Origin: Bordetella genomosp. 5
GTDB lineage: Bacteria > Pseudomonadota > Gammaproteobacteria > Burkholderiales > Burkholderiaceae_B
Assembly (NCBI RefSeq): GCF_002261475.1
Contig: NZ_NEVN01000004.1
Span: 186,001 to 250,000, forward strand
Direction of reading: 5' to 3'
Length of the DNA stretch: 64,000 bases
How positions within the stretch are numbered: the stretch's first letter is position 1; every line of letters begins with the position of its first letter. Made by a program: the position numbers and the translations under genes. Under the pieces are notes generated by a model that did not search any database, was not told where the DNA came from, and worked only from the letters and a program-made list of their open reading frames with translations. Positions 54,455 to 63,733 of the stretch are shown piece after piece.

Positions 54455-55876
54455 TCAGCGTTCGGTAAAGGCGTTTTCCCGGGCGCGCAGGATGGGCTTC
54501 AGCAAATACTGCAGCACGGTCCGCTTGCCGGTCAGGATGTGCACCTCCGCGACCATCCCGGGAATGATGGGCAACAGCTTGTCTCCTACCGTGCTGCGAT
54601 CAGTGCGTACGCGCACGTTGTAGAAGGAATTTCCTTTTTCGTCGGTGACGGTGTCGGCGCCGATCTGCTCGACCTTGCCTTCCAGGCCGCCGTAGATCGC
54701 GAAGTCGTACGCCGTGAACTTCACTTCGGCTTTCTGCTGGGGGTGCAGGAAGCCGATATCTCGCGGCTGAATCCGCACCTCGAGCAGCAGCGTGTCGTCC
54801 TTGGGCACGATCTCGATGATGTCCTTGCCCGGCTGCACCACGCCGCCCACCGTGTTGTTGAAAAGCGTCTTGACCGTGCCGCGCACCGGCGCCCGCACGT
54901 CGGCCAGCCGCACCCGATCCGCCAGTGCCAGCTGGCCTTCGCGCAGCGTCGCCAGCTTGGTGTTGGTTTCCGAGAGCTCGCTGCGCGCCAGGTTGCGGAT
55001 GTTCAGCTCCGACTCTTCGACCTTGCTCTGCGCTTCCTTGATCGACGACTGAATCCGGTCGATCTGGGCTTCGGCGCCTTTCTGGTCGCCGCAGTAGCGG
55101 GCCACGTCGCGTTGCAGGCGCAGCAGATCCACCTCCGACACCGCGCCGCTCTTGAGCAGCGGCCGGGTCACCTGCAGCTCGCGCGAGGTGAGGGCGCAGC
55201 TCGATTGGGCCTGATCGCGCTTGGCGATGGTCTCGCGCAGCTCCTCCTGGCGTTGCTTGAGCTGTTCGCGGGCCACGTTGACGGTGGCGTTCAGCTCCGT
55301 CGTGCGGGCCTGCCAGGCGTTGCGCTCCGCCTCGCCGATGGCCGGCGCTTCTTTGAGGACACGCTCCGGCGTCACAAACGGCTCGCCGGTGGCCAGCGCC
55401 TGCAGCCGAGCCGCTTTGGCCAGCAATGACAGATACTCGGCGTTGTTTTCACCCAGCGACGAGGCGAATCGCGTGGAGTCGACGCGCAACAGCACCTCGC
55501 CCGCCTCCACCTCCTGCCCGGGGCGCACCAGGATCTCCTGCACGATGCCCCCGTCCAGGCTCTGCACCACCTGCACCTGCCGAGACGGCACGACCTTGCC
55601 TTCGCCGCGCACCACTTCATCGATGTAGCCGAAGGCCGCCCAGGCGAGCAGCAGGGCCACGGCGACCAGGCTCACCCACAGCAGCACACGCGAGCCGCGC
55701 GCCTGCGACTGATGAATCACCCACTCGGCATTTCCGACGTAGTCCGAGCGCTGCTCGGGCTTGCCTTTCTCGCTGCCATCCAGAATGCGGTCGAACAGCC
55801 GCACGAACGCATTGCGCGGCGCGCGCCACAGTTTGCCGAGGAACGAGGTGTTGTCTTCGCCAGGATTCTTCTGCAT
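54455..55876 (-). CDS. lapC: Type I secretion membrane fusion protein LapC (HlyD family)
   Basis: 473 aa. Cytoplasmic N-terminus, one membrane helix (62-84), then a lipoyl-type half motif (GEGKVVPSRQVQVVQSLDGG), a long coiled coil (about 150-330) and the second half with APVRGTVKTLFNNTVGGVVQ. The end, PIIPGMVAEVHILTGKRTVL followed by QYLLKPI, is the hallmark of HlyD-type adaptors. It links the LapB transporter to the LapE outer-membrane channel for adhesin export. Only seven bases separate it from lapB. Confidence 0.94.
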   Translation of the reverse strand: MQKNPGEDNTSFLGKLWRAPRNAFVRLFDRILDGSEKGKPEQRSDYVGNAEWVIHQSQARGSRVLLWVSLVAVALLLAWAAFGYIDEVVRGEGKVVPSRQVQVVQSLDGGIVQEILVRPGQEVEAGEVLLRVDSTRFASSLGENNAEYLSLLAKAARLQALATGEPFVTPERVLKEAPAIGEAERNAWQARTTELNATVNVAREQLKQRQEELRETIAKRDQAQSSCALTSRELQVTRPLLKSGAVSEVDLLRLQRDVARYCGDQKGAEAQIDRIQSSIKEAQSKVEESELNIRNLARSELSETNTKLATLREGQLALADRVRLADVRAPVRGTVKTLFNNTVGGVVQPGKDIIEIVPKDDTLLLEVRIQPRDIGFLHPQQKAEVKFTAYDFAIYGGLEGKVEQIGADTVTDEKGNSFYNVRVRTDRSTVGDKLLPIIPGMVAEVHILTGKRTVLQYLLKPILRARENAFTER

Positions 55877-55883
55877 GGCTGTC

Positions 55884-58049
55884 TCAGCTCCCCCGTCCCA
55901 CGCGGCCCTGCCGCAGCGCTTCCACGACCTGCTCCTTCGGGCCGTCGGCCACGATATGCCCGTTGTCGATCACGATCAGCCGATCCACCAGCTCCAGCAG
56001 GGCGGTGCGGTGCGTGACCAGCACGATGGTCTTGTTGGCGGTCGCGTCCACCAGCCGGCGGCGCAGTTGCGCTTCGCTCTGGTTGTCCATGTTGCTGCTG
56101 GGCTCGTCCAGCAGCAGGATCGGCGGATCGTTGATCAGCGCGCGAGCCACGGCGACCGACTGGCGCTGGCCGCCCGAGAGCGAATCCCCACGTTCGCCGA
56201 TCACCATGTCGAAGCCGTTCGGATGCAGATTGGCGAACTCCGTCACGCCTGCCAGGTCGGCCGCGGCCAGGATGCTCGCATCGTCGGCATACGGCGCGCC
56301 CATCGACAGGTTGTGCTTGAGGCTGCCGTAAAAAAGCACGGGATCCTGCGGCACATAGCCGATGGCGCGGCGCAGGTCCGAAGGGTCGATCTGGCGGACG
56401 TCCACGCCGTCGATCAGCACGGCGCCTTCGGTCGGCTGATACAGCGACAGCGCGAGCTTCTCGAGCGTGGTCTTGCCCGAGCCGATCCGCCCGATGATGG
56501 CGACCTTCTCCCCGGGCTTGAGCTTGAACGACACCTTCTTAAGCACGGGCTGCTTGGCGCCCGGGTAGGCGAAGGTCACGTCCCGGAACTCGATCGCGCC
56601 ATGGAATACCGGGCGGTGCAGAAACTCCGCCTCCGCCGGGCGCTCGATCGGCAGCTTCATATAGTTGTCGATCGAGGCGAGCGAGGTGCGGGCGTTCTGA
56701 AACTGCATCAGCAGGCCGGCGATCTGGCCCAGCGGAGCCAGGCAGCGCCCGGCAATCATCGACGCGGCGATGATGCCGCCCATCGAGATGGCCGACTCCT
56801 TCGCCTGGTACACGCCGATGATCACCACCGCGATCGACACCAGTTGCTGGGTCGCGGCCACGAAGCCGACGGTGGTGGAAGAAATCAGCTTCAGTTTGCC
56901 GCCCGTCTGCGCGATGAACTCGGTCGAACGCTCCCAGTTGCGCTGGATCGCGCCCTGCGCATTGAGCGTCTTCACGGTCTCCATGCCGGCGAGCGCTTCG
57001 ACCAGGGTGGCGTTGCGTTGCGACGTCGCCTGAAAGCTCGACATCGTCAGCGCTTCCATCCGCGCCTGCGCCGCGAGCGACACCAGCAGGATCAGCACGA
57101 TGGCCACCACCGGTGGCAACAGCATCCACGGCGAAATCCAGGCCAGCGCCGCCAGAAACAGCACGATGAAGGGCAGGTCGACCAGGGTCGTGATGCTGGC
57201 GGAGGCGATGAAGTCGCGGATCGATTCGAACGAGCGCAGGTTGGCGGCAAACGAGCCCACCGACACCGGCTTGCCCTCCATGCGCAGGTCGAGCACGCGC
57301 TCCATGATCTGGGCCGAAAGCCGCACGTCCACCCGCTTGCTCGCGCTGTCGACCACATGGGCCCGCGCGGTACTCAGGATCAGGTTGAACAGAATCACCA
57401 GCCCGATGCCGATGGCAAGGACCCAGAGCGTTTCGACGGCGTTGTTGGGCACCACCCGGTCATACACGTTCATCGTGAAGAGCGGCATGGCCATGGCAAA
57501 CACGTTGATCAGCAGCGCGGCGATCAGCGCGTCGCGATACAGCCGGCGGTTCTCCATGATGGCCGCCCAGAACCAATGACGTTCGCGGACCTTGGCCACC
57601 TCGGGGGCGCGGGCATCGAAGCGGAACTGCGGCCGCACGAAGCACACCAGGCCGGTGTACTGCTCGGCCAGCGCCGCGCCGTCCATTTCCATGGAGCTGC
57701 CGCCCAGTTCGGGATGGCTGACCAGATAAAGATCGCCCTCGCGCTTGAGCAGCAGGCACGCCTTCTCGCCACGCAGCAGCAGAATGGCGGGCAGCAGGTC
57801 TTGCGAAATACTGTCGAGCGAGCGCTTGACCACGCGGGCGGCCAGTTGTGCGCGCGCCGCGGCGCGGGGCAGCAGGGCGGGGGTAAGGCGGTGGTCTTCG
57901 AGCGGCAGGCCCGCCGAAAGGGCCTGCGGCGTGGTGGTCACGCCGTGTAGTCGCGTGATCTCCACCAGACAGTCCATGAGCGGATCGTCATGGGCCGACT
58001 TGGCGTCACCGCGCCATTCGCGCGCCGGTTTTTCAGAGAATTGGTCCAT
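55884..58049 (-). CDS. lapB: Type I secretion ABC transporter LapB
   Basis: 721 aa from ATG 58049; a longer frame to 58082 overlaps the small gene and was not used. The N-terminal 140 residues are a C39-like domain without protease activity expected (DDPLMDCLVEITRLHG), as in RTX/LapB transporters. The membrane domain spans about 165-460. The ATPase domain has Walker A GRIGSGKTT, signature LSGGQRQSVAVARAL and Walker B ILLLDEPSSNMD, followed by the switch His in LVTHRT. It powers export of the giant adhesin. Confidence 0.95.
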   Translation of the reverse strand: MDQFSEKPAREWRGDAKSAHDDPLMDCLVEITRLHGVTTTPQALSAGLPLEDHRLTPALLPRAAARAQLAARVVKRSLDSISQDLLPAILLLRGEKACLLLKREGDLYLVSHPELGGSSMEMDGAALAEQYTGLVCFVRPQFRFDARAPEVAKVRERHWFWAAIMENRRLYRDALIAALLINVFAMAMPLFTMNVYDRVVPNNAVETLWVLAIGIGLVILFNLILSTARAHVVDSASKRVDVRLSAQIMERVLDLRMEGKPVSVGSFAANLRSFESIRDFIASASITTLVDLPFIVLFLAALAWISPWMLLPPVVAIVLILLVSLAAQARMEALTMSSFQATSQRNATLVEALAGMETVKTLNAQGAIQRNWERSTEFIAQTGGKLKLISSTTVGFVAATQQLVSIAVVIIGVYQAKESAISMGGIIAASMIAGRCLAPLGQIAGLLMQFQNARTSLASIDNYMKLPIERPAEAEFLHRPVFHGAIEFRDVTFAYPGAKQPVLKKVSFKLKPGEKVAIIGRIGSGKTTLEKLALSLYQPTEGAVLIDGVDVRQIDPSDLRRAIGYVPQDPVLFYGSLKHNLSMGAPYADDASILAAADLAGVTEFANLHPNGFDMVIGERGDSLSGGQRQSVAVARALINDPPILLLDEPSSNMDNQSEAQLRRRLVDATANKTIVLVTHRTALLELVDRLIVIDNGHIVADGPKEQVVEALRQGRVGRGS

Positions 58050-58245
58050 CTTCGTCGTCCAGCAGATCCAGATGTTCGGCAAGGCGCCGGCGCTGCTGCT
58101 TGCGCTGCGTCAGCTTGAGCTGGGCCCGCGGCGGCAGATCGGTCAGGCGCAGGGTGCCGTTGGCGATCAAGGCGTCGATCAAATCCTCAAGCACGCGCAC
58201 GAAGTCCGCGTCGAGCTGCGAAAAGCCTTCTTCCTGGTTGGGCAT
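58033..58245 (-). CDS. Small 70-aa protein in the Lap exporter operon
   Basis: 70 aa, start ATG 58245 preceded by a strong AAAGGAG site. Sequence features: a helical acidic segment (LDADFVRVLEDLIDALIANG), the stretch RLTDLPPRAQLKLTQRKQQR and an acidic tail (LDLLDDEDGPIL). No signal peptide or membrane helix, so it is cytosolic. It overlaps lapB by 17 bases and follows lapE by 22, implying co-expression with the exporter. I do not recognise the family. A role in expression or assembly of the exporter is possible but unproven. Confidence 0.75.
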   Translation of the reverse strand: MPNQEEGFSQLDADFVRVLEDLIDALIANGTLRLTDLPPRAQLKLTQRKQQRRRLAEHLDLLDDEDGPIL

Positions 58246-58267
58246 GCGAGCTCCTTTGCCCGAGCCG

Positions 58268-59962
58268 TCATGGACGGGACAGGGTGGCATCCTGGCCGCT
58301 CGCCGGCGCGCTGCTGGTCAGCGGCGTGAGCGTGGGCGGCAAGGTTCCTTCGTTGTATTTGACCTTCACGGGCTGCAGGCGCGCCGAGTCCGGAACGAGC
58401 GAATTGCACAGCTTGATCACGTCGTCCGAAATCGCCAGCTTGCCGTTCTCTTCCGGCATCTCGTCGCGCGCCGGGCGCAGCGACAGCGCCGGCAGCAGGG
58501 CATGGGACAAGCCCAGCCAGCGGTACTGCGCGATCTGCAGGTCGTATTCGGCGTTCACGAGCGCGCGGCGCGACTCGAACAGTTCGTTCTCGGTGTTCAA
58601 CAGGTCGAGCAGCGTGCGCTGCCCGATCTGGAACTGCTCGCGATAGGCATCGCGCACCTTCGACGTGGCGATCTCGTGATCGCGCAGGAAGGGCAGCTGC
58701 GCCTGCACCCGGCGAATGTTGTTCCACGCCACGGCCAGATCCTGCTGCACGTTGCGGCAGGTGTAGTCGCGCAGGTCGCGCGAGGCATAGGATTGGGCCG
58801 CCGTCTGCCGCACGCGGGCCGAGTCGGCGCCGCCGCGGTACAGGTTGTAGCTCATCACCACCTGCACGCTGGAGCTCTTCACATCTTTGTATTGCGCGGT
58901 CGGTTCGTTCTGGTCTTGCCCCGTGGTGGCCACGAACTCGAACTTCGGCGCGAAGGTACCGCGCGACGCGTCCACGCCCGCCTGTGCGGCCTGCATGCTG
59001 GCCTGCTTCGACAAAAAGCTGGGGTTGCGGCGCAGCGAATCGTTGAAATCCTTGGGCGAATCCGGCAGGCGCGACGAAATGTCGGGCGCCGGCAGCAGCA
59101 CCTCGGGCGGCACGATGCCCGTAATGCGCTGGAAACGCTGCTGCACGTCGAGCAGGTTGGCGCTCTCGGTCATCAGATTGGTCTGCGCGAGCGCGAGGCG
59201 CCCGCCGGCCTGCTCCTGGTCCACCCGGCGGCCCACGCCGGATTCGGTCCGTTCGTCGATCTGGCCCAGCGTGCTCTGATGCAGCGCGTAATTCTGGCGC
59301 GCGAGCGACTCCATGGCGCGGTAGCGTTGCAGGTCGATATACGCCTGGACCGCCTCGACCGCGGTGCTGTCGCTGGTGGCGAGCAGGTCATAAAAACGCG
59401 CCAGCTTGTCAAAGCCGGCCTGCTTCACGTCGTTGCGCGTGCGAAAGCCATCGAATATCAGCTGGCGCAGTTCGACGTTATATCCGGGGCGGCTCCAATT
59501 CTGATTGCCTTCGTCGGGCACACCGCGCCGAAACTCGCGCCCGTAATAACCCTGGGCATTAACTTGCGGAAAATACGCGCCGCGCGCGACGGTCTGGCCT
59601 TCGAGCGCCGACTGAAAATCGTGATAGCGCGCCTGGATCTCCGGATTGGTGAGCAGCGTGCGCTCGACCACCTGCTGCAGAGACAGGCCATTGTCGGGCG
59701 CGAGGCCCGGGGCGGGCGCCACTTGTTGCGGCGCCGGCGGCGTGGCGGCGGGCTGAGCGTAGACGGTCGGCACGGCCAGGGCCAGGGCCGCCGTACACCA
59801 TGGCCAGCGGCCGAAAAGTGCGGCGGCAAGGTAGCCGGGCACGCGCGCGGCGAGGGACATCACGCCACGATTCGAGGCACCGCCCGACGCCCCCTCGCGC
59901 GCATACGCGCCGGCGTGGCTGCGCGAGCTAAGACGAAACAAATACACACATCCGCGCAACAT
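58268..59962 (-). CDS. lapE: TolC-family outer-membrane channel LapE
   Basis: 564 aa from ATG 59962, which has TAGGAG ten bases upstream. An alternative ATG at 59860 would give a more normal 35-residue signal peptide ending at VYAQ. The mature part is a TolC-type OEP repeat: LSLQQVVERTLLTNPEIQAR in the first half and SFLSKQASMQAAQAGVDASR, then QFQIGQRTLLDLLNTENELF, in the second, characteristic of type I secretion outer-membrane proteins. First gene of the Lap locus; it would form the exit duct and the anchor point for the adhesin retention module. Confidence 0.92.
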   Translation of the reverse strand: MLRGCVYLFRLSSRSHAGAYAREGASGGASNRGVMSLAARVPGYLAAALFGRWPWCTAALALAVPTVYAQPAATPPAPQQVAPAPGLAPDNGLSLQQVVERTLLTNPEIQARYHDFQSALEGQTVARGAYFPQVNAQGYYGREFRRGVPDEGNQNWSRPGYNVELRQLIFDGFRTRNDVKQAGFDKLARFYDLLATSDSTAVEAVQAYIDLQRYRAMESLARQNYALHQSTLGQIDERTESGVGRRVDQEQAGGRLALAQTNLMTESANLLDVQQRFQRITGIVPPEVLLPAPDISSRLPDSPKDFNDSLRRNPSFLSKQASMQAAQAGVDASRGTFAPKFEFVATTGQDQNEPTAQYKDVKSSSVQVVMSYNLYRGGADSARVRQTAAQSYASRDLRDYTCRNVQQDLAVAWNNIRRVQAQLPFLRDHEIATSKVRDAYREQFQIGQRTLLDLLNTENELFESRRALVNAEYDLQIAQYRWLGLSHALLPALSLRPARDEMPEENGKLAISDDVIKLCNSLVPDSARLQPVKVKYNEGTLPPTLTPLTSSAPASGQDATLSRP

Positions 59963-60024
59963 CGTCAGCCGTCTCCTAAGTCGAGCGAGTGTAAGCAGTG
60001 TGCCCGACTATCCCGTATTAATGC

Positions 60025-60052
60025 GTATTAAGTCGCATTGTTTTTCATTCAA
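60025..60052 (-). promoter_or_regulatory. Candidate sigma70 promoter for lapE (proximal)
   Basis: On the - strand TTGAAT (60052-60047), a 16-base spacer and TAATAC (60030-60025), about 60 bases upstream of the lapE ATG. Confidence 0.45.
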
Positions 60053-60076
60053 TGGGGATAATTCGAAACTAAAAGA

Positions 60077-60104
60077 TATATAAATGGCTGTTTTGTGTCT
60101 ACAA
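60077..60104 (-). promoter_or_regulatory. Candidate sigma70 promoter for lapE (distal)
   Basis: On the - strand TTGTAG (60104-60099), a 16-base spacer and TATATA (60082-60077). Confidence 0.4.
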
Positions 60105-60232
60105 CTTGATTGAGTAACTTTCTGTTTAGAAAACCGTTACGTTTGAGAATATTTTTTAATCATGATGAGACGCCTGTCGACTCAACGGTCGTCACGAAGC
60201 GGGTAGTAGCAGTACTAGTATTAGTGGTTGGG

Positions 60233-60261
60233 TTGTACTAGGTTGGGCGCGTGGGCATAAT
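60233..60261 (+). promoter_or_regulatory. Candidate sigma70 promoter for leuC
   Basis: TTGTAC (60233-60238), an exact 17-base spacer and CATAAT (60256-60261). Transcription would begin near 60268, leaving about an 80-base leader before the leuC ATG. Confidence 0.55.
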
Positions 60262-60347
60262 TCGCGGATGCCGCAGTTGCCCGGCATGGAGCGCCTCCCG
60301 GCGCTCGCCGGGGCACGAGGCGGATCGACCCCACTTAGAGCGCTTTC

Positions 60348-61751
60348 ATGGCCCAATCTCTGTACGACAAACTCTGGGACGCCCACGTCGTCCACCAGGA
60401 ATCCGACGGTACCTGTCTGCTCTATATCGACCGGCACCTGCTGCATGAGGTCACGAGCCCGCAGGCCTTCGAGGGGCTGGCCATCGCCGGCCGCAAGCCG
60501 TGGCGCACCAGCGCCAACCTGGCGGTCGCCGACCACAACGTGCCCACCATCAACCGCGCCCGCGGTATCGATGATCCGATTTCCAAGCTGCAGGTCGACA
60601 CGCTCGACGCCAACTGCGATAAGTACGGCATCACCGAATTCCGCATGAATGACCTGCGTCAGGGCATCGTGCACGTCATCGGCCCGGAGCAGGGCGCGAC
60701 GCTCCCCGGCATGACCGTGGTTTGCGGCGACTCGCACACCAGCACGCACGGCGCCATGGGCGCGCTGGCTTTCGGCATCGGCACCTCCGAGGTCGAGCAT
60801 GTGCTCGCCACGCAGACGCTGCTGATGAAGAAGGCCAAGAGCATGCTGATCAACGTCGAAGGCGAACTGCCCTTCGGCTGCACCGCCAAAGACGTGGTCC
60901 TGCACATCATCGGCATCATCGGCACCGCGGGCGGTACCGGTCACGCCATCGAGTTCGCCGGTAGCGCCATCCGTGGTCTGTCCATGGAAGGCCGCATGAC
61001 GGTCTGCAACATGGCCATCGAAGCCGGTGCGCGCTCGGGCATGGTCGCCGTCGACGACAAGACGATCGAATACTTCCGTGGCCGTCCGTTCTCGCCCGTG
61101 GGCGTGCTCTGGGACCAGGCCGTCTCCTACTGGCGCACCCTGCACTCCGAGCCGGGCGCCAAGTTCGACCGCGTGATCAACGTCGAAGCGCGCGATATCA
61201 AGCCGCAGGTCACTTGGGGCACGTCGCCCGAGATGGTGCTGCCGGTCGATGGCCGCGTGCCCGATCCCGACCGTGAAAAAGACGATGTGCGCCGCAGCGG
61301 CATGGAGCGCGCGCTCGACTACATGGGCCTCAAGCCCAACACCCCGCTGGTTGACATTCGCATCGACCGGGTCTTCATCGGATCCTGTACCAATTCCCGC
61401 ATCGAAGATCTGCGCGCCGCCGCCGCGGTCGCGCGTGGCAAGCGTGTGGCCGCCAATGTGCGCCAGGCGATGGTCGTGCCGGGCTCCGGTCTGGTCAAGC
61501 AGCAGGCCGAGCGCGAAGGCCTCGACAAGATTTTCATCGAAGCCGGTTTCGAGTGGCGCGAGCCGGGCTGCTCGATGTGTCTGGCCATGAACGCCGATCG
61601 TCTCGAGCCCGGCGAGCGTTGTGCCTCCACCTCGAACCGCAACTTCGAAGGCCGTCAGGGCCAGGGTGGCCGCACGCACCTGGTGAGCCCCGCCATGGCG
61701 GCCGCCGCCGCCTGCGCCGGTCATTTTGTCGACGTCCGCACCTATCGTTAA
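60348..61751 (+). CDS. leuC: 3-isopropylmalate dehydratase large subunit
   Basis: 467 aa. With LeuD it isomerises 2-isopropylmalate to 3-isopropylmalate in leucine synthesis. N-terminal [20 protein letters not shown], substrate-binding [20 protein letters not shown], and 4Fe-4S ligands in [12 protein letters not shown] and GCSMCLAMN are typical of the LeuC branch of the aconitase superfamily. First gene of leuC-leuD-leuB-asd, 13 bases upstream of leuD. The codons lie in normal high-GC usage, as for a core gene. Confidence 0.97.
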   Translation: MAQSLYDKLWDAHVVHQESDGTCLLYIDRHLLHEVTSPQAFEGLAIAGRKPWRTSANLAVADHNVPTINRARGIDDPISKLQVDTLDANCDKYGITEFRMNDLRQGIVHVIGPEQGATLPGMTVVCGDSHTSTHGAMGALAFGIGTSEVEHVLATQTLLMKKAKSMLINVEGELPFGCTAKDVVLHIIGIIGTAGGTGHAIEFAGSAIRGLSMEGRMTVCNMAIEAGARSGMVAVDDKTIEYFRGRPFSPVGVLWDQAVSYWRTLHSEPGAKFDRVINVEARDIKPQVTWGTSPEMVLPVDGRVPDPDREKDDVRRSGMERALDYMGLKPNTPLVDIRIDRVFIGSCTNSRIEDLRAAAAVARGKRVAANVRQAMVVPGSGLVKQQAEREGLDKIFIEAGFEWREPGCSMCLAMNADRLEPGERCASTSNRNFEGRQGQGGRTHLVSPAMAAAAACAGHFVDVRTYR

Positions 61752-61764
61752 GCGAGAGCCTCAC

Positions 61765-62415
61765 ATGCAAGCATTCACCACTCACGAAGGCCTGGTTGCG
61801 CCGCTCGATCGCGAAAACGTCGACACCGACCTGATCATTCCGAAGCAGTTTCTCAAGTCGATCAAGCGCACGGGCTTCGGTCCCAATCTGTTCGACGAGC
61901 TCCGTTATCTGGACCACGGCGAACCCGGCATGGACAACAGCAAGCGTCCGCTCAACCCAGACTTCGTGCTGAACCAGCCGCGCTATCAGGGTGCCTCGAT
62001 CCTGCTGGCCCGCAAGAATTTCGGCTGCGGCTCGAGCCGCGAGCACGCCCCGTGGGCGCTTACGCAATACGGCTTTCGCGCGATCATTGCGCCGTCGTAT
62101 GCCGACATTTTCTTCAACAACAGCTTCAAGAACGGCCTGCTGCCCATCGTGCTGACCGAGCTCGAAGTGGCGCGCCTGTTCGATGAAGTGCGGGCGTTCC
62201 CCAACTACAAGCTCAAGGTCGACCTCGATCGTCAGGTCGTGACCACGCCCGGTGGCGACAGCATGGGCTTCGACATCGAACCGTTCCGCAAGTATTGCCT
62301 GCTCAACGGTTTCGACGACATCGGCCTGACCCTGCGCCAGTCCGACAAGATCCGTGCGTTCGAGGCCGAACGCCTCGCGCGTCACCCCTGGCTCGAAAGC
62401 CGTCCGGTCGCCTGA
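61765..62415 (+). CDS. leuD: 3-isopropylmalate dehydratase small subunit
   Basis: 216 aa, ATG 61765. [20 protein letters not shown] near the N-terminus and [14 protein letters not shown], the swivelling substrate-binding loop, are LeuD signatures; the [14 protein letters not shown] segment also matches. Partner of LeuC. A GAGAGCC sequence precedes the start, and an upstream in-frame extension over leuC was not used. A perfect hairpin lies between this gene and leuB. Confidence 0.97.
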   Translation: MQAFTTHEGLVAPLDRENVDTDLIIPKQFLKSIKRTGFGPNLFDELRYLDHGEPGMDNSKRPLNPDFVLNQPRYQGASILLARKNFGCGSSREHAPWALTQYGFRAIIAPSYADIFFNNSFKNGLLPIVLTELEVARLFDEVRAFPNYKLKVDLDRQVVTTPGGDSMGFDIEPFRKYCLLNGFDDIGLTLRQSDKIRAFEAERLARHPWLESRPVA

Positions 62416-62434
62416 GGCCGGTGTCGCATTCCGG

Positions 62435-62459
62435 CCGGCGCCGCGTGTCGCGGCGCCGG
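62435..62459 (+). promoter_or_regulatory. Hairpin between leuD and leuB
   Basis: CCGGCGCCGCG (62435-62445), loop TGT and CGCGGCGCCGG (62449-62459) form a perfect 11-bp stem, followed by TCTTTC. It may attenuate or stabilise the message between the dehydratase genes and leuB. Confidence 0.6.
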
Positions 62460-62490
62460 TCTTTCATACTGATTTCCAGGAATTGATTCC

Positions 62491-63567
62491 ATGACTCATC
62501 AGATCGCAGTGCTCCCCGGCGACGGGATCGGCCCCGAAATCGTCGAACAGGCCGTGCGCGTGCTCAAGGCGCTCGACGTGTCGTTCGACCTGCGCGAGGC
62601 CCCCGTGGGCGGCGCCGCCTTCGACAAGTTCGAACATCCGCTGCCGCCTGCCACGCTCGATCTCGCCAAGAGCTCCGCCGCCGTGCTGTTCGGCGCCGTG
62701 GGCGACTGGAAATACGACACGCTGCCGCGTGAGTTCCGTCCCGAGCAGGCGATTCTGGGTCTGCGCAAGGCGCTGGGCCTGTTCGCGAACCTGCGTCCGG
62801 CCATTCTGTACCCCGAGCTCGCCAGCGCATCGTCGCTCAAGCCCGAGATCGTGTCGGGTCTCGATCTGCTGATCATCCGCGAGCTCACCGGCGACATCTA
62901 TTTCGGCACCCCGCGCGGCGTGCGCAATGCGCCCGACGGCAGCTTTGCCGGCGAACGCGAAGGCTACGACACGATGCGCTACGCCGAAACCGAAGTGCGC
63001 CGCATCGCGCGCATCGGCTTCGAATCGGCCCGCAAGCGCAACAAGAAGCTGTGCAGCGTCGACAAGGCCAACGTCCTCGAGACCTCGCAGTTCTGGCGCG
63101 ACCTGGTCATCGAGGTGAGCCGCGAATACCCGGACGTCGAGCTGTCGCACATGTATGTCGACAATGCCGCCATGCAGCTCGTGCGCAACCCGCGCCAGTT
63201 CGACGTGATCGTCACCGGTAATCTGTTCGGCGACATCCTGTCCGACGAAGCCGCCATGCTCACGGGCTCGATCGGCATGCTGCCCTCGGCCTCGCTCAAT
63301 GCCTCGGGCCAGGGTCTCTACGAACCCAGCCACGGCTCGGCGCCCGACATCGCGGGCAAGGGCATCGCCAATCCGCTGGCCACCATTCTGTCGGCCGCGA
63401 TGCTGCTGCGTTATTCGCTGGATCTGGCCCCGCAGGCCGATCGCATCGAAGCCGCCGTGCGCAAGGTGCTAGCCGATGGTCTGCGTACCGCCGACATCCA
63501 CGAAGCCGGTACGACCAAGGTCTCGACCGCCGAAATGGGCGACGCCGTGCTCAAGGCGCTTGCCTGA
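62491..63567 (+). CDS. leuB: 3-isopropylmalate dehydrogenase
   Basis: 358 aa. NAD-dependent oxidative decarboxylation of 3-isopropylmalate. [20 protein letters not shown] opens the isocitrate/isopropylmalate dehydrogenase fold; GLFANLRPA and [12 protein letters not shown] bind substrate; [20 protein letters not shown] carries the metal-binding Asp residues; and [18 protein letters not shown] is the NAD-binding signature. A weak CAGGAA site precedes the ATG. Followed by a terminator. Confidence 0.98.
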   Translation: MTHQIAVLPGDGIGPEIVEQAVRVLKALDVSFDLREAPVGGAAFDKFEHPLPPATLDLAKSSAAVLFGAVGDWKYDTLPREFRPEQAILGLRKALGLFANLRPAILYPELASASSLKPEIVSGLDLLIIRELTGDIYFGTPRGVRNAPDGSFAGEREGYDTMRYAETEVRRIARIGFESARKRNKKLCSVDKANVLETSQFWRDLVIEVSREYPDVELSHMYVDNAAMQLVRNPRQFDVIVTGNLFGDILSDEAAMLTGSIGMLPSASLNASGQGLYEPSHGSAPDIAGKGIANPLATILSAAMLLRYSLDLAPQADRIEAAVRKVLADGLRTADIHEAGTTKVSTAEMGDAVLKALA

Positions 63568-63584
63568 TCTGTCTGCTTTTCCCG

Positions 63585-63623
63585 CGGCCACCCGTCGTGA
63601 GTACGCGACAGGTGGCCGTTTTA
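63585..63623 (+). terminator. Terminator after leuB
   Basis: CGGCCACC (63585-63592) and GGTGGCCG (63611-63618) pair around a partly paired loop (CGTCG/CGCGACA) and are followed by TTTTA, ending the leucine operon before asd. Confidence 0.75.
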
Positions 63624-63733
63624 TGCAAATCGTCCCTCTTTTTTTACGGTGCACCGCAGCAAGGCTGCGCGCATTCTGATAAATTGGACAGGATTATTAC
63701 TTCACATTCAGACCCTAACTTAAGAGCCCAGAA

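Larger units (their letters stand above)
59963..60347. other. AT-rich intergenic region between lapE and leuC
   Basis: 385 bases without a gene. The part from about 60010 to 60165 is much more AT-rich than the genome around it and holds the candidate lapE promoters; the right part holds the candidate leuC promoter. Between them (60200-60240) is a stretch with two CTAG sites inside GTACTAG-like direct repeats. No tRNA, leader peptide or terminator was recognised. Confidence 0.6.

Noticed and set aside
60200-60250. Leucine leader peptide or T-box before leuC
   Set aside because: No short ORF with leucine codons and no attenuator stem was found; only CTAG-containing short repeats are present.
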